Origin: Candidatus Methanoplasma porotermitis
GTDB lineage: Archaea; Thermoplasmatota; Thermoplasmata; Methanomassiliicoccales; Methanomethylophilaceae
NCBI GenBank assembly: GCA_031290095.1
Contig: JAITOF010000006.1
Coordinates: 1-48,773 of the forward strand
Length of the DNA: 48,773 nucleotides
Reading direction: 5' to 3'
Below the pieces are notes generated by a model, which did no database searches, had not been told where the DNA came from, and saw only the letters and a program-made list of their open reading frames with translations. Position numbers and translations under genes: made by a program. The stretch's first letter is position 1. Every line of letters starts with the position of its first letter. Shown here in pieces: positions 1 to 9,437 of this stretch.

Positions 1-543
1 AAGGTCGCGTATGTGTCCGCCGCCCACGTCGTGGCCGCCTCGGCGGACTCCGGCTCGACTATAACGCCGTCCGGCGACGTCCCTGTGCCGAACGGCGGGG
101 ACGCGACGTTCTCGTTCTCAGCGAAGCCCGGCTACGTCATAGTCGCCGTGGAGATAGACGGCTCGAAAGACATGTCCGCAGTCTCGGCGGGGTCGTATGA
201 GTTCTCAGGCGTGGCCTCCGGCCGCACGATAAGCGTGACGTCCAAGCTCATGTCCACCGGAGGCCCCAACGCCGGAGGCGATGGATCCAGCGGCGGCAGC
301 GGCAGCGGCAATGGGCCTGGAGACGGCTCGGGCGACGGCAACGAAAACGGCAACGACGACGGGCCTGGAGACGGATCCAACGGCGGCGACGCGTCCGGAG
401 GCGAATCAGGCGACGGAGGCTCCAAAGGCGCCCTTTCCGGCACGGCGGGAATCATAGCAGTCATCATCGTAGCCATAGCCGTCGGCGTGGCCTTGCTGTG
501 GCTCCTGGTCGGCGGCAGGGACAGAAGGCGCCCGTCGGAGTGA
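1..543 (+). CDS. C-terminal part of a membrane-anchored surface protein (5' end outside window)
   Basis: The reading frame is open from base 1, so the gene starts upstream; the first ATG at 13 is only internal. The visible 180 residues hold one copy of a repeat starting near VVAASADSGSTITPSGD and containing FSFSAKPGYVIVAVEIDG. This resembles the divergent InlB B-repeat / bacterial repeat (Flg_new) family. A Gly/Ser/Asp/Asn-rich linker (about residues 85-140) follows, then one hydrophobic segment (AGIIAVIIVAIAVGVALLWL) and a short basic tail (GGRDRRRPSE). This is the layout of a wall-spanning stalk plus membrane anchor with the N-terminus outside. The same repeat occurs three times in the LRR protein at 16644-20714, so the missing part may also be LRR-rich (inference). 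The exact ligand-binding part cannot be seen. Confidence 0.8.
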   Translation, partial: KVAYVSAAHVVAASADSGSTITPSGDVPVPNGGDATFSFSAKPGYVIVAVEIDGSKDMSAVSAGSYEFSGVASGRTISVTSKLMSTGGPNAGGDGSSGGSGSGNGPGDGSGDGNENGNDDGPGDGSNGGDASGGESGDGGSKGALSGTAGIIAVIIVAIAVGVALLWLLVGGRDRRRPSE

Positions 544-665
544 TCGCCCCTCCGCGAAGGCGGGTACAGCCTCCGGATCACGCCGGGCGCCTTCGAAACC
601 TCTTCCCCAAACCGCTCCCCGGCGTGCGTGAGACGTCGCGCCGGGCGGATCTGGAAGCACAACCG

Positions 666-1241
666 TCAAGGGCCTGTCGCAGGAGGCCTTGGCGGGTTAT
701 ACAGGATTATGCCGTAGAACGTGGCGGCGCCCTTCTCGAACGCGAACGGCATGCCGTTCTCGCTCAGGTACCGGTCCATTATTATCCCGTACCCTCCCCT
801 GGACGCCACCATCTGCGCCGGGAACCTGCACGGCCCGCCGGGGTACGTGCAGGCTGCGCAGAACCCGCATCCTACGTCGGCCATCGGGAACACCTCGAAG
901 CCTCTTCTCCTAAGGAAGTTCGCGAAGCGGCGGCATGCGTCCTGCATGTCCTTCCCAAGCTTCATAGTGAGGTCGTCGTCGCCCGTGTCGATGCCTTCGA
1001 ACCGCTTCGTTATGAGCGCGGCGCGAGAGTATCTCTTGATTTCCTTGACGCATGCGTCCGCAGGGCCGACGCCCGGAGGGCATGCCCATGTCGTCCCGTA
1101 CTCCCTGCACAGGTTCTGCTCGCAAAGCCTCCTGCAGCCCCTGACGCTCTCTTCGTCCGTTCTCGGGACGGACGTCTCCGCAAGGCCGTACCCCTGAAGC
1201 CGGGAGCCGGCGGAGAAGTCTTTCCATGCGTCGAGGATCAT
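666..1241 (-). CDS. DUF2284 family cysteine-rich metal-binding protein
   Basis: 191 residues from the ATG at 1241. Cysteine clusters are visible: CRRLCEQNLC, then TWACPPGVGP, then GCGFCAACTYPGGPC, the pattern of the DUF2284 (predicted metal-binding) family common in methanogens and anaerobes. The cysteines probably bind an iron-sulfur cluster or zinc; no reaction is known for the family. The frame stays open 37 codons further upstream, but that stretch is Arg/Ala-rich and unlike the family. A TATA-like box lies about 26 nt before the 1241 ATG, so I chose 1241 as a leaderless start. The gene is convergent with the surface-protein gene ending at 543. Confidence 0.8.
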   Translation of the reverse strand: MILDAWKDFSAGSRLQGYGLAETSVPRTDEESVRGCRRLCEQNLCREYGTTWACPPGVGPADACVKEIKRYSRAALITKRFEGIDTGDDDLTMKLGKDMQDACRRFANFLRRRGFEVFPMADVGCGFCAACTYPGGPCRFPAQMVASRGGYGIIMDRYLSENGMPFAFEKGAATFYGIILYNPPRPPATGP

Positions 1242-1261
1242 GCAGGGGCATCTCGTTTTTC

Positions 1262-1272
1262 GGTTAAATACT
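1262..1272 (-). promoter_or_regulatory. TATA box for the DUF2284 gene
   Basis: On the minus strand this reads GTATTTAACC, centred about 26 nt upstream of the ATG at 1241. That is the archaeal TATA-to-start-site distance, so the mRNA is predicted to be leaderless. This decides the start codon. Confidence 0.55.
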
Positions 1273-1452
1273 CGGGCGTGCGCCCCGACGCCCGGCAAAG
1301 ACGACGTAGCCGCGAGCCTGCGAAGGACCCGCCGCCAGGCGTTGGCTAGCACACGCCCCTATGCACTTCGACGCGTCAAACATCTCTGAATCACGTCTGT
1401 CGCTATGTTCGGCAGACATGCCTTGATTTCCACAAAAAAGCACGTCTCATAA

Positions 1453-1567
1453 GAGGTTATATAAGCACACTGCAAATTAGGACACTATTGCTGTGGGGGC
1501 ATCATTATCGACATCATAAAGAAATTGAGGCATGCCGTTCGTGCGTGCACAGCGGAGGTTTGTTAAA
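1453..1567 (+). promoter_or_regulatory. Promoter, leader and ribosome binding site of the first beta-helix gene
   Basis: TTATATAAG at 1457-1465 is a good TATA box, which would start transcription near 1487 and leave a leader of about 80 nt. A Shine-Dalgarno GGAGGT at 1554-1559 precedes the ATG at 1568, and the junction TTGTTAAAATG is shared with the paralogue at 5216. The rest of the gap 1242-1567 holds no recognisable gene. Confidence 0.6.
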
Positions 1568-4500
1568 ATGACAAAGTTTCAGAAGAGCGTGCCAGCTCGG
1601 GCGTGCGGGCGAAAGGCGAAGATTGCAGAGCGCAGGCTGTTGATGGCGGCCATTATGATCGCCGTGTTCCTGTCAGCGGCGCTAGCCGCAGGGTTCGGCG
1701 GAGGGGGGGGGGGGATGGCTTAGACTCCCACGGAGAACCGACTCCGACAGACGTCGACACCGTGCTCGATCTGAAAAACGGCATAGAGGGCGCGGCCGTC
1801 GACTCGGCGTTCAGCCCAACAGCGGCTTTTGCGACAGACCTTGCGTCGGGCGGGTTAGTTGCAACGATAAACAACAGTGTTGACATAATCATCGACGGCG
1901 GGCCGGCCGGGCAACTCACGACCGCCTCGTTGTTACATTTCAAGCTGACAAACAACGGTAGCGGAACGGTCACGCTGAGAGGGCTCGACCTGACCGGCCC
2001 CGTCGGAGGCGTGGACCTTGACATCGTCGGCAAGTTCGCCGTGGAGGGCTGCTCGTTCACAGGCTTTGCCGGGACCGCCCTTAACGGCGGTAAAGACGTG
2101 ACGATTTCAGACAGCTACTTCGGAGGCAACTCGGTCCATGCGGCATACAACACTGGCGTGACGTCCGCCAAGGTCACGTTCGAGAGGTGTACCTTTGATG
2201 GGAACACGGCGCGTGCCGTGACGCTCACAGGCGGGACCGCGTCCGACGTCGCCAAGTTCAGCATCAGGGAGTGCTACTTCAAGGACAACAGCATGACGAA
2301 CGTCGGCGGGGCACTCGCTGGAGGGGGAGCTATACGCCTTTGGGCATCCTACTTCTCGATGACCGTCGAGGACAGCATATTCGAGAACAACCGGGCTGTC
2401 GGCGTAAGCGCCTCCAGCGGTGGCAACAACACTGTCGACGGAGGCGCGCTGTACGTGAGCGCGGACTCGGGTGTAGGCGGAGAGCTTAACATCCTCCGCT
2501 CCAACTTCAAGGACAACTTCGCGCAGGACGACGGCGGGGCGATCATCGTCCTCGGCGGGCAGACCTATACAAGCATAAACAGCAGCATCGCCAACTGCAC
2601 CTTCGACGGCAACACCGTAGCAGGTGCGCAGTATGGGAGGGCAGACTGGAATATGTGGGTTACAGACGGCAGTGGAGGGGCCGTATCATACTTCGGGATG
2701 ACCGAGTCGGAGATAACCCACTGCACATTCCTTAACAATGGGATCACTAATCAGTTGGTGGGGGGCGGTACCTCGTTCGGAAGCGTCGGCGGCGGAGGTG
2801 CTATAGGCATCGACACCGGGGAGCTGCTGGTGAGCGTCCACGACCTCCCGAAGTGCCCCACGTTAACCAACAACATCTTCGTGGGGAACTACATCAGCAA
2901 TCCCGCCACCCAGACTTGGATAGACGCCATAAACTATATCACCAGCGGTAGCCTTGGAAGCATCAAGGAGCGCTCCCAGACGGGCAACGTGTACCTTAAA
3001 TCTCTGACTGACGCCGACTATCAGACCGGGCCTGGCCTCGATGACCCCCGCGGCCCATTGGATAACAACGGGAACATAGGCTGGGACGCAGGAAGGTATA
3101 ACTCTGACGGGTCTACGAAGGCCCCCTCCGGGTGGAACAACAACGGCATCAACGTATCGATGGGAGTTGTGATAAGGAACATATTCAGGGACTGGGACGA
3201 CAACGGCCATCCTGACGACCCCACGGACGACAAGGCGTTGTCCGAGAGCTACGGCGGGCAGATCGGGTCTTCCGGCCATCAGTCGCAGCGCTGGGCGTAC
3301 ATCCCGTCGCCCACGTCAGACGAGCTGTACCGCGACGGCTCTGGGCCGTACTACGTGGCGAGCGTCGGAACAGACACGCGCGGCTACACCCGCGACGTGT
3401 TCCCCAACGCAGGCGCAGTCGAAATATACTGGACCAAGTTCAACCCTGGATTCGACGGCGGAGACCTCGGCGCGGGAACCGGCCTGCCTGACTCCGACGG
3501 AGGCAACGACGAGTCGGCGGACTGGGCCGCCGCAGTGCCTAGCGTGATCGTCGATCCCGACGACCCCTCGAAGACCTACGACGTCATCAAGAGCCTGAAT
3601 TTCAGCTCCAACGGCAGCTACTACGTCATGACGGCAACCGGCGAGCCCGGCTCCCCGTCCGGCTACATCATGTCGCTTCCGCGCTCGGCGTTCGCTCACT
3701 CCAACGAGGCCGAGTACGGCCTGGCAGGCCTGCGTAGCGACCAGCCGTCCAACCCGTCGGCTCCGGTCGCATCTTGGGTCTATCCTCTGTATCAGCCTAG
3801 CGACCGCGTCCTGTCCACCAAGCAGACTCTGACCGCAGAGTGGGAGAAGGACATGTTCCGCGTGGACTTCGACCTCCGCTACGACGGCGACCCGAACTGG
3901 TACGTGAGCGGCGAGCCGGGCAAGGAGGCGCCAAGACTCCATGTTCCCAAGGGCACGGTCATCGTCGCGCCCGACGACCCCTCTCGCCCGGGCTACACGT
4001 TCGGCGGCTGGTATGCCGACAAGCCTCTGCTCGACAGGTGGAGCTTCTCTTCAGACGCCGTGAGCGCGGACATCGTGCTCTATGCGAAATGGATTGCGGC
4101 TCCGGCCGCAGGCCATACCATCACAGCCACCGCCGACGGGGGCTCGACGATAACGCCTGACGGCTCCGTCTGGGTTGCAACAGGGGGAAGCGTCGCGTTC
4201 ACGTTCTCCGCTAAGGCGGGATACGAACTCTACGCCGTCTATGTGGACGGCGCGCCGGTCACGTCCTCGGAGCTGGCCTCCGGGACGTACGTCTTCTCCG
4301 ATGTGAGGCAGAACCATTCCATAAACGTGGCCAGCAAGGCGGCCTCGTCCCCCGGAGACGACGACGAAGACAGAGACCTGTCTCCAGGCGACGGCGATGC
4401 CAAGGACGGAAAATTCGCCGCCCTCAACCTGATACTGGCCGCGTTCACAATAGCGGTAGGTTTAATCATCCTCGCAGTCGGAAGGAGCCGCCGGGAGAAG

Positions 4501-4725
4501 GGCGACGCCGAGAAGAAGTCGAGGACGGCGCTCCTAGTCAGGATCGGTTCGTTGGTCGTCGGCATAGTCGCAGTGATAGCGTTCTTTGCGACAGAGGATT
4601 GGGGCCTGGCCGTTGCGGTCACGGACGAGTGGACCCTGCTGATGGCGGTGTTGCTGGTCGTCGCGGCCGTCCTGGCGATCGCCAGCCTGCGGTTCGACGA
4701 GGACCTCGATGCCGAGCGAGCCTGA
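1568..4725 (+). CDS. Beta-helix / InlB-repeat surface protein A, out of frame at a G12 tract (putative phase-variable gene)
   Basis: From ATG 1568 the frame encodes a basic N-terminus and a hydrophobic signal segment (LLMAAIMIAVFLSAALAAGFG). It then runs through 12 G at 1703-1714 into a TAG at 1721, giving only a 51-residue product. The remaining ~1000 codons are open in the next frame up to 4725 and match the intact paralogue at 5216-8347 throughout. With 13 or 10 G the two parts join in frame. The mature protein has an N-terminal globular part, then a right-handed beta-helix with GGAI and FxxN (FKDN, FENN, FDGN) motifs like chlamydial Pmp proteins. After that come an InlB B-repeat (GYTFGGWYAD), one divergent InlB-like stalk repeat (STITPDGSV), an acidic linker and three C-terminal hydrophobic segments. 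Either a switched-off phase-variable gene, a fresh pseudogene, or a homopolymer sequencing error; the tract's position favours the first. Confidence 0.8.
1703..1714 (+). repeat. G12 homopolymer tract inside the coding region (contingency locus candidate)
   Basis: Twelve consecutive G between GGCGGA and ATGGCTTAG, exactly at the signal peptide/mature protein junction. As read, the frame stops 7 nt after the tract; lengths of 10 or 13 restore the ~1050-codon frame. The intact paralogue at 5216 has no homopolymer at the equivalent place. Confidence 0.85.
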
Positions 4726-4749
4726 TCCGGGCCATGAAAACCACTTAAA

Positions 4750-4783
4750 GCCGCGGGCCGCGTCCCGCGGCGACTTCTTTTTT
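4750..4783 (+). terminator. Hairpin plus T-tract after beta-helix gene A
   Basis: GCCGCGGG (4750-4757) pairs with CCCGCGGC (4764-4771) across a 6-nt loop and is followed by CTTCTTTTTT. A closely related hairpin follows the paralogue at 8364-8393, so the terminator was duplicated with the gene. Confidence 0.7.
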
Positions 4784-5215
4784 GAGTCCCAATTATAACA
4801 TCATGCCACGTTTCCCGGCTCCTTCGGGACGCGTTGCCTGCTCCTGCGTTCCCTGATGACGCGTCCTGAAAGCAATGGGCCAGCGGAGAAGCCCTTGCGC
4901 TCGTCGAAGATCATTCGAGGAGTCCTGTTTTTAGATTAGGCGACTCCGAAGTCCGGCATAGGTCGCGCCGACTTGCACAGGCCTCGGAGTTCTCTGGAAC
5001 GTTGAACCCATCTGAGCATTGTTAGCCGTATTTGTTAGCCAGATGCGCATTGTTGGTCACAAAAACGCCTGTAATGCGATACAATATATAAAACTGAAGC
5101 CAATCTAAGAAGTTTGCTTGACGGGGGATCGCCGCCAGCGCATACAGAACAATACGCCGGATCGTCACGGCATCGGAAATCGTGCTTCTTCCGGGTATGA
5201 AGAGAGGTTGTTAAA
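4784..5215 (+). promoter_or_regulatory. Intergenic region with promoter and leader of beta-helix gene B
   Basis: No gene is seen in this stretch. ATATATAAA at 5084-5092 is a strong TATA box about 128 nt before the ATG at 5216, so a leader of roughly 100 nt is predicted, unusual here where many genes look leaderless. GAGGT at 5204-5208 and TTGTTAAAATG repeat the translation start of paralogue A. A direct pair TTGTTAGCC / TTGTTAGCC lies around 5018-5041. Confidence 0.5.
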
Positions 5216-8200
5216 ATGACGAAAATTCAAAAAAGCGCAACCGCCCGGACGCACGGGCGGAGTGTGAAGGCGGCGACACGCGCGTTGCCGTTGGCCACCT
5301 TGATGATCGCCGCCGTCCTGTTGGCGTCGATCGCCATAGGGTTCGGCGTCGAGAAGGGGAGCTTCGACTCTTCAGGGGAGCCGGCCCCCGTGGACGTGGA
5401 TTCCGTGTCAGATTTGAAGAACGGCATAGAGAACGCGACAGCCGACTCGGCGTTCCGCCTCACGCCGGCTTTCGCGGCGGACCTTGCATCGAACGGGCCG
5501 CTGCATGCAACCATAGGCCATGATTTCAACATCATAATCGACGGCGGCTCGGCCGGACAGCTTTCGACCGCCGCCGCGCTTCATCTCCAGCTGGTCAACG
5601 GCGGCAACGGGACGGTCACGCTGAGAGGGCTAGACCTGAAAGGCCCCGTAGGGGGCGTCGACCTCGGCAACGTCGGCAAGTTCGCCGTGGAGGGATGCTC
5701 GTTCACCGGCTTTGCCGGGACCGCCCTGAACGGCGGCAAGGACGTGACGATTTCAGACAGCTACTTCGGAGGCAACTCGGTCCAAGCGGCGTACAACAAC
5801 GCCGTGAGGTCCGCCAAGGTCTCGCTCGAGAGGTGTACCTTCGAGGGGAACACGGCACGCGCCGTGACGCTCACAGGCGGGACTGCGTCCGACGTCGCCA
5901 AGTTCAGCATCAGGGAGTGCTACTTCAAGGACAACAGCATGACGAACGGAGGCGGCGGGGCCGTATATCTTTGGGAAAGCCACTTCTCGATGACCGTTGA
6001 GGACAGCATATTCGAGCACAACCAAGCCATCGGCACTAGCACCGCCCACGGCGGCAACAACCGCGTCGACGGAGGCGCGCTGTATGTGAGCGTGGACTTG
6101 GGCAACACGAACGGAGAGCTTAACGTCCTCCGCTCCAACTTCAAGGACAACTTCGCGCAGGACGACGGCGGGGCGATCATCGTCCTCGGCAAGCAGACCA
6201 CCACAGGAATACACAGCAACATCGTCAACTGCACGTTCGACGGCAACACCGCCGCGGGCGCGCAGTACGGCGGTCCGCGCACGGTCTGGGGGGTCACCGT
6301 CACGGTGTGGGTCACCGGTGGCACCGGAGGCGCCATAACCTACTTCGGTATGACCGAGTCGGAGATAACCCACTGCACGTTCCTCAACAACGGGATCACC
6401 GACGCGATCGCCGCCGGGTCGGGCGGCAGCTCGCTCGGAAGCGTCGGCGGCGGAGGCGCCGTCGGAGTCGACACCGGGGCGCTGCTGGTGAGCGTCAACG
6501 ACCTTCCGAAGTGCCCCACGTTAACCAACAACGTCTTCGTGGGGAACTACATCGCCACTCCAGCCACCCAGGCTACGATAAACCTCATAAACTCGTTCAC
6601 CGGCGGCAGCCTTGGAAGCATCAAGGAGCGCTCCCAGACAGGCAACGTGTACCTGAAAGCCCTCACTGACGCCGACTATCAGATCAAGGAAGACGACCCC
6701 CGCGGCCCCTTGGACAACAACGGGAACATAGGCTGGGACGCGGGAAGGTATAAGACCGACGGCACTCCGAAGGACCCGTCGGGGACGCCCGCGCTCCCGT
6801 CCGCCCCGCAGTTCGCCTGGAACGACAACGGCACCAACGAGCAGATGGGAGTCCTGATCAAGAACATATTCAAGGACTGGGACGACAACGGCACCCCCGC
6901 CGACTTCACGGACGACAAGGCGTTGTCCGAGAGCTACGGCGGGCAGGTCGGGTCTCCCGGCCATCAGTCGCAGCGCTGGGCGTACGTCCCGTCGCCCACG
7001 TCAGACGAGCTGTACCGCGACGGCTCCGGCCCGTACTACGTGGCGAGCGTCGGCACCGACACGCGCGGCTACACCCGCGACGCGTTCCCCAACGCAGGAG
7101 CCGTCGAGATATACTGGACCAAGTTCAACCCAGGAGCCGGCGGCGGGGACTGGGCCGCCGCCGTGCCAAGCGTCGTCGTCGACCCGAACGACCCGTCGAA
7201 GACCTACGACGTCATCAAGAGCCTGAACTTCGGAGCCAACGGCAGCTACTACGTCATGACGGCAACAGGGGAGCCCGGCTCCCCGTCCGGCTACATCATG
7301 TCGCTTCCGCGCTCGGCGTTCGCTCACTCCAACGAGGCCGAGTACGGCCTGGCGGGCCTGCGCGGCGACCAGCCCTCTAACCCGTCCGCCCCCACGTGGA
7401 CATACCCGCTCTACCAGCCGAGCGACCGCGTCCTGTCCACCAAGCAGACCCTTACTGCGGAGTGGGAGAAGGACATGTTCCGCGTGGACTTCGACCTCCG
7501 CTACGACGGCGACCCGAACTGGTACGTGAGCGGCGAGCCGGGCAAGGAGGCGCCGAGGCTTCATGTTCCCAAGGGCACGCTAATCGCGGCGCCAGACGAC
7601 CCCTCCCGCCCGGGCTACACGTTCGGCGGCTGGTATGCCGACAAGTCTCTGCTCGACAGGTGGAGCTTCTCGTCGAACGCCGTCGACAAAGACATGGTCC
7701 TGCATGCCAAATGGATCGCGGCCAGTGCCACGGACCATACCATCACAGCCACCGCCGACGAAGGCTCGACGATAACGCCCGACGGGGCCGTCAGGGTCGC
7801 GGCGGGAGGAAGCGCCATGTTCGCGTTCTCCGCCAGAGACGGCTACGATATATCGGCAGTCTATGTGGACGGCGTGCCGATATCGCCCTCCGAGCTGGCC
7901 TCTGGAAAGCACGTCTTCTCTAACGTGAGCCAGAACCACTCTATAGAAGTGGTCAGCAAGGCGGCGTCGCCCGGCGAGGGCGGCGGAGGCGAGGGCGCGA
8001 CCCCTGGCGACGGCAAGGGCGGGAACGACGGAGAGTTCGCCGTCCTCAACCTGATACTCGCCGTGTTCGCGATCGTGGTGGGGATGATCATCCTCGCAGT
8101 CGGAAGGAGCCGCCGGGAGAAGGGCGACGCCGAGAAGAAGTCGAGGACGGCGTTCCTCGTCAGGATCGGGTCGCTAGCAGTCGGCATAGTCGCAGCGATA

Positions 8201-8347
8201 GCGTTCTTCGCGACGGAAGACATGGCTTTGGCGGCGGTGGCCGCCGACGAATGGACCCCCCTGATGGCGTTGCTGCTGGTCGTCGCGGCCGCCCTGGCGA
8301 TCGCCAGCCTGCGGTTCGACGAGGACTTCGACGCCGAGCGAGCCTGA
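5216..8347 (+). CDS. Beta-helix / InlB-repeat surface protein B (intact paralogue)
   Basis: 1043 residues. A basic N-terminus and a hydrophobic segment at residues 24-42 form a signal sequence. Residues ~50-560 contain a right-handed beta-helix with repeated FxxN and GGAI motifs (FEGN, FKDN, FEHN, GGAIIVLG) like Pmp/pectate-lyase-fold adhesins. An InlB/Listeria-Bacteroides repeat lies near residue 800 (GYTFGGWYADK) and a second divergent repeat near 840-905 (STITPDGAV, FSARDGYDISAVYVDG). A Gly/Glu linker and three hydrophobic helices (about 940-965, 978-999, 1013-1031) end the protein, leaving a short acidic tail. The product is presumably exported and anchored in the membrane with the beta-helix outside; the ligand is unknown. 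It is tandem to and highly similar in sequence to gene A (1568-4725), with long near-identical DNA stretches in the C-terminal half that would allow gene conversion. Confidence 0.85.
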   Translation: MTKIQKSATARTHGRSVKAATRALPLATLMIAAVLLASIAIGFGVEKGSFDSSGEPAPVDVDSVSDLKNGIENATADSAFRLTPAFAADLASNGPLHATIGHDFNIIIDGGSAGQLSTAAALHLQLVNGGNGTVTLRGLDLKGPVGGVDLGNVGKFAVEGCSFTGFAGTALNGGKDVTISDSYFGGNSVQAAYNNAVRSAKVSLERCTFEGNTARAVTLTGGTASDVAKFSIRECYFKDNSMTNGGGGAVYLWESHFSMTVEDSIFEHNQAIGTSTAHGGNNRVDGGALYVSVDLGNTNGELNVLRSNFKDNFAQDDGGAIIVLGKQTTTGIHSNIVNCTFDGNTAAGAQYGGPRTVWGVTVTVWVTGGTGGAITYFGMTESEITHCTFLNNGITDAIAAGSGGSSLGSVGGGGAVGVDTGALLVSVNDLPKCPTLTNNVFVGNYIATPATQATINLINSFTGGSLGSIKERSQTGNVYLKALTDADYQIKEDDPRGPLDNNGNIGWDAGRYKTDGTPKDPSGTPALPSAPQFAWNDNGTNEQMGVLIKNIFKDWDDNGTPADFTDDKALSESYGGQVGSPGHQSQRWAYVPSPTSDELYRDGSGPYYVASVGTDTRGYTRDAFPNAGAVEIYWTKFNPGAGGGDWAAAVPSVVVDPNDPSKTYDVIKSLNFGANGSYYVMTATGEPGSPSGYIMSLPRSAFAHSNEAEYGLAGLRGDQPSNPSAPTWTYPLYQPSDRVLSTKQTLTAEWEKDMFRVDFDLRYDGDPNWYVSGEPGKEAPRLHVPKGTLIAAPDDPSRPGYTFGGWYADKSLLDRWSFSSNAVDKDMVLHAKWIAASATDHTITATADEGSTITPDGAVRVAAGGSAMFAFSARDGYDISAVYVDGVPISPSELASGKHVFSNVSQNHSIEVVSKAASPGEGGGGEGATPGDGKGGNDGEFAVLNLILAVFAIVVGMIILAVGRSRREKGDAEKKSRTAFLVRIGSLAVGIVAAIAFFATEDMALAAVAADEWTPLMALLLVVAAALAIASLRFDEDFDAERA

Positions 8348-8363
8348 CCTGGCAAACCACTTA

Positions 8364-8400
8364 AAGCCGCGGGACCGCGTCCCGTGGCGGCTTCTTTCTC
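8364..8400 (+). terminator. Hairpin plus pyrimidine-rich tail after beta-helix gene B
   Basis: AAGCCGCGGGAC pairs with GTCCCG.GGC..CTT (with small bulges), followed by CTTCTTTCTCTC. It is homologous to the hairpin at 4750-4783. Confidence 0.6.
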
Positions 8401-8484
8401 TCATCGTCGGCGCGACGTCGGACCCCGTTTCCCGGCGACTTCGGGACGCAAGCCGGCGCCTGTTCGGACGGAGGGGACAGAAAA

Positions 8485-8493
8485 CAATTAAAG
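8485..8493 (+). promoter_or_regulatory. TATA box for the TPR gene
   Basis: CAATTAAAG, preceded by A-rich sequence (ACAGAAAA), centred 35 nt before the ATG at 8524. Confidence 0.45.
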
Positions 8494-8523
8494 ACAGTAC
8501 GCCCTCTCATCGTCTGATACACT

Positions 8524-9036
8524 ATGGCAGCCGACGCACCTGATAAAAAGCTCCAGGCAGGGATGAAAGCAATGGACGAAGGAGACTTCAAGAAAGCGCA
8601 CACCGCGTTCAAGAAGCTCACCGACGAGGACCCCGGAGTCGCAGAATATTGGTACTGCAGGGCGGAGAGCGGGAACTACGCATCCGGCATGTTCGGGGCG
8701 AAAGTCTCCCCCGAGGAGATCATGGAGGCGTACCGCAAGGCGATAGAGCTTGACGGAGACAGGGTGGACTACTACCAGTCGTACGGGAATTTCTGCATCT
8801 CCATAAGCAAATACGACGAGGCGGAGAAGGCGTACAACGAGGCCGCGCAGATCGACGAGTCCATGGAGTCGTCGCTGTTCGCCGAGTTCGCCATAGAGTA
8901 TTACAACAACGTAATGGCCTCGTACGGCGAGATCATGGAGGACCCCAAGGCGCGTGCCCCGTATGCCAAGAAGGCGCTAGGATACATGTTGAAGGCCTTG
9001 GAGATGTCTCCGGAAGAAGCAAAGAGCCTGCTTTGA
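8524..9036 (+). CDS. Small TPR-repeat protein
   Basis: 170 residues with tetratricopeptide-type helical pairs: KLQAGMKAMDEGDFKKAHTAFKKL near residues 9-33, AYRKAIELDGDRVDYYQSYG near 70-92, and KYDEAEKAYNEAAQIDES near 98-118. The spacing of A/G, F/Y and P positions fits TPRs. No signal peptide or membrane segment is present, so it is probably a cytoplasmic scaffold; its partner is unknown. A TATA-like CAATTAAAG at 8485-8493 lies about 35 nt before the ATG, giving a leader of only about 9 nt. It is monocistronic and convergent with the initiator tRNA gene. Confidence 0.75.
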   Translation: MAADAPDKKLQAGMKAMDEGDFKKAHTAFKKLTDEDPGVAEYWYCRAESGNYASGMFGAKVSPEEIMEAYRKAIELDGDRVDYYQSYGNFCISISKYDEAEKAYNEAAQIDESMESSLFAEFAIEYYNNVMASYGEIMEDPKARAPYAKKALGYMLKALEMSPEEAKSLL

Positions 9037-9057
9037 AAACCGACGGCGGGGAGAAGA

Positions 9058-9135
9058 TGGTAGCGAGGGATCGATTTGAACGATCGGTCTCCGGGTTATG
9101 AGCCCGACGGGATATCCTGGCTACCCTACCTCGCT
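9058..9135 (-). tRNA. Initiator tRNA-Met (CAU) with encoded CCA
   Basis: On the minus strand the sequence folds as a full cloverleaf. The acceptor AGCGAGG pairs with CCTCGCT, with discriminator A and CCA encoded at 9060-9058. The D arm is GGG...CCC and the anticodon arm is CGGG-CTCATAA-CCCG with anticodon CAT. The T arm is GATCG-TTCAAAT-CGATC. The A1:U72 pair and the three G:C pairs closing the anticodon stem are the archaeal initiator signature, which separates it from elongator tRNA-Met. A TATA box lies about 28 nt upstream. Confidence 0.93.
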
Positions 9136-9157
9136 ATATGTGCGCTAACTTGGACCA

Positions 9158-9168
9158 GATATAAAAAC
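9158..9168 (-). promoter_or_regulatory. TATA box for initiator tRNA-Met
   Basis: Minus strand reads GTTTTTATATC, close to the archaeal TTTATATA box, centred about 28 nt before the tRNA 5' end at 9135. Confidence 0.6.
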
Positions 9169-9314
9169 TTTCCATGCTCCAGAGTCCGTGTTGCCTGTAG
9201 GATATTCGACCGTCCGATTGTGAAAAACGGACGGTCGCGGCAACGTATGGCGCCAAGCTCTCGGAAAAACATGCGAGGCGGAGCGAAAAGGCCTCATGCG
9301 TCTGATATGATTGC

Positions 9315-9353
9315 GATACGATTATCATGATATTTTAGAATTATAATCGTATC
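9315..9353. repeat. AT-rich 11-bp inverted repeat upstream of the ATPase gene
   Basis: GATACGATTAT (9315-9325) and ATAATCGTATC (9343-9353) are perfect inverted repeats separated by 17 nt. They sit in an AT-rich stretch that contrasts with the surrounding GC-rich DNA. It could be an operator or a hairpin; further ATCATA/TATGAT words follow. Confidence 0.6.
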
Positions 9354-9437
9354 ATAATCATATGATTTTGTATTTTTTAAATTTTAACAGGATTGTATAA
9401 CGATAATTTTAGATATTTATACGGAGATATGGGCGTC

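Noticed and set aside
498-1349. Long plus-strand ORF opposite the DUF2284 gene
   Set aside because: Arg/Pro-rich shadow frame antisense to a protein with clear DUF2284 cysteine motifs; no family features of its own.
1603-1716. Starting beta-helix gene A at the in-frame ATG 1603
   Set aside because: That start gives a charged Arg/Gly-rich N-terminus with no signal peptide, whereas ATG 1568 in the other frame gives the signal sequence and ribosome binding site matching the paralogue.
9076-9330. Plus-strand ORF across the initiator tRNA gene
   Set aside because: It runs through the tRNA and its promoter on the opposite strand and has no protein-family features.
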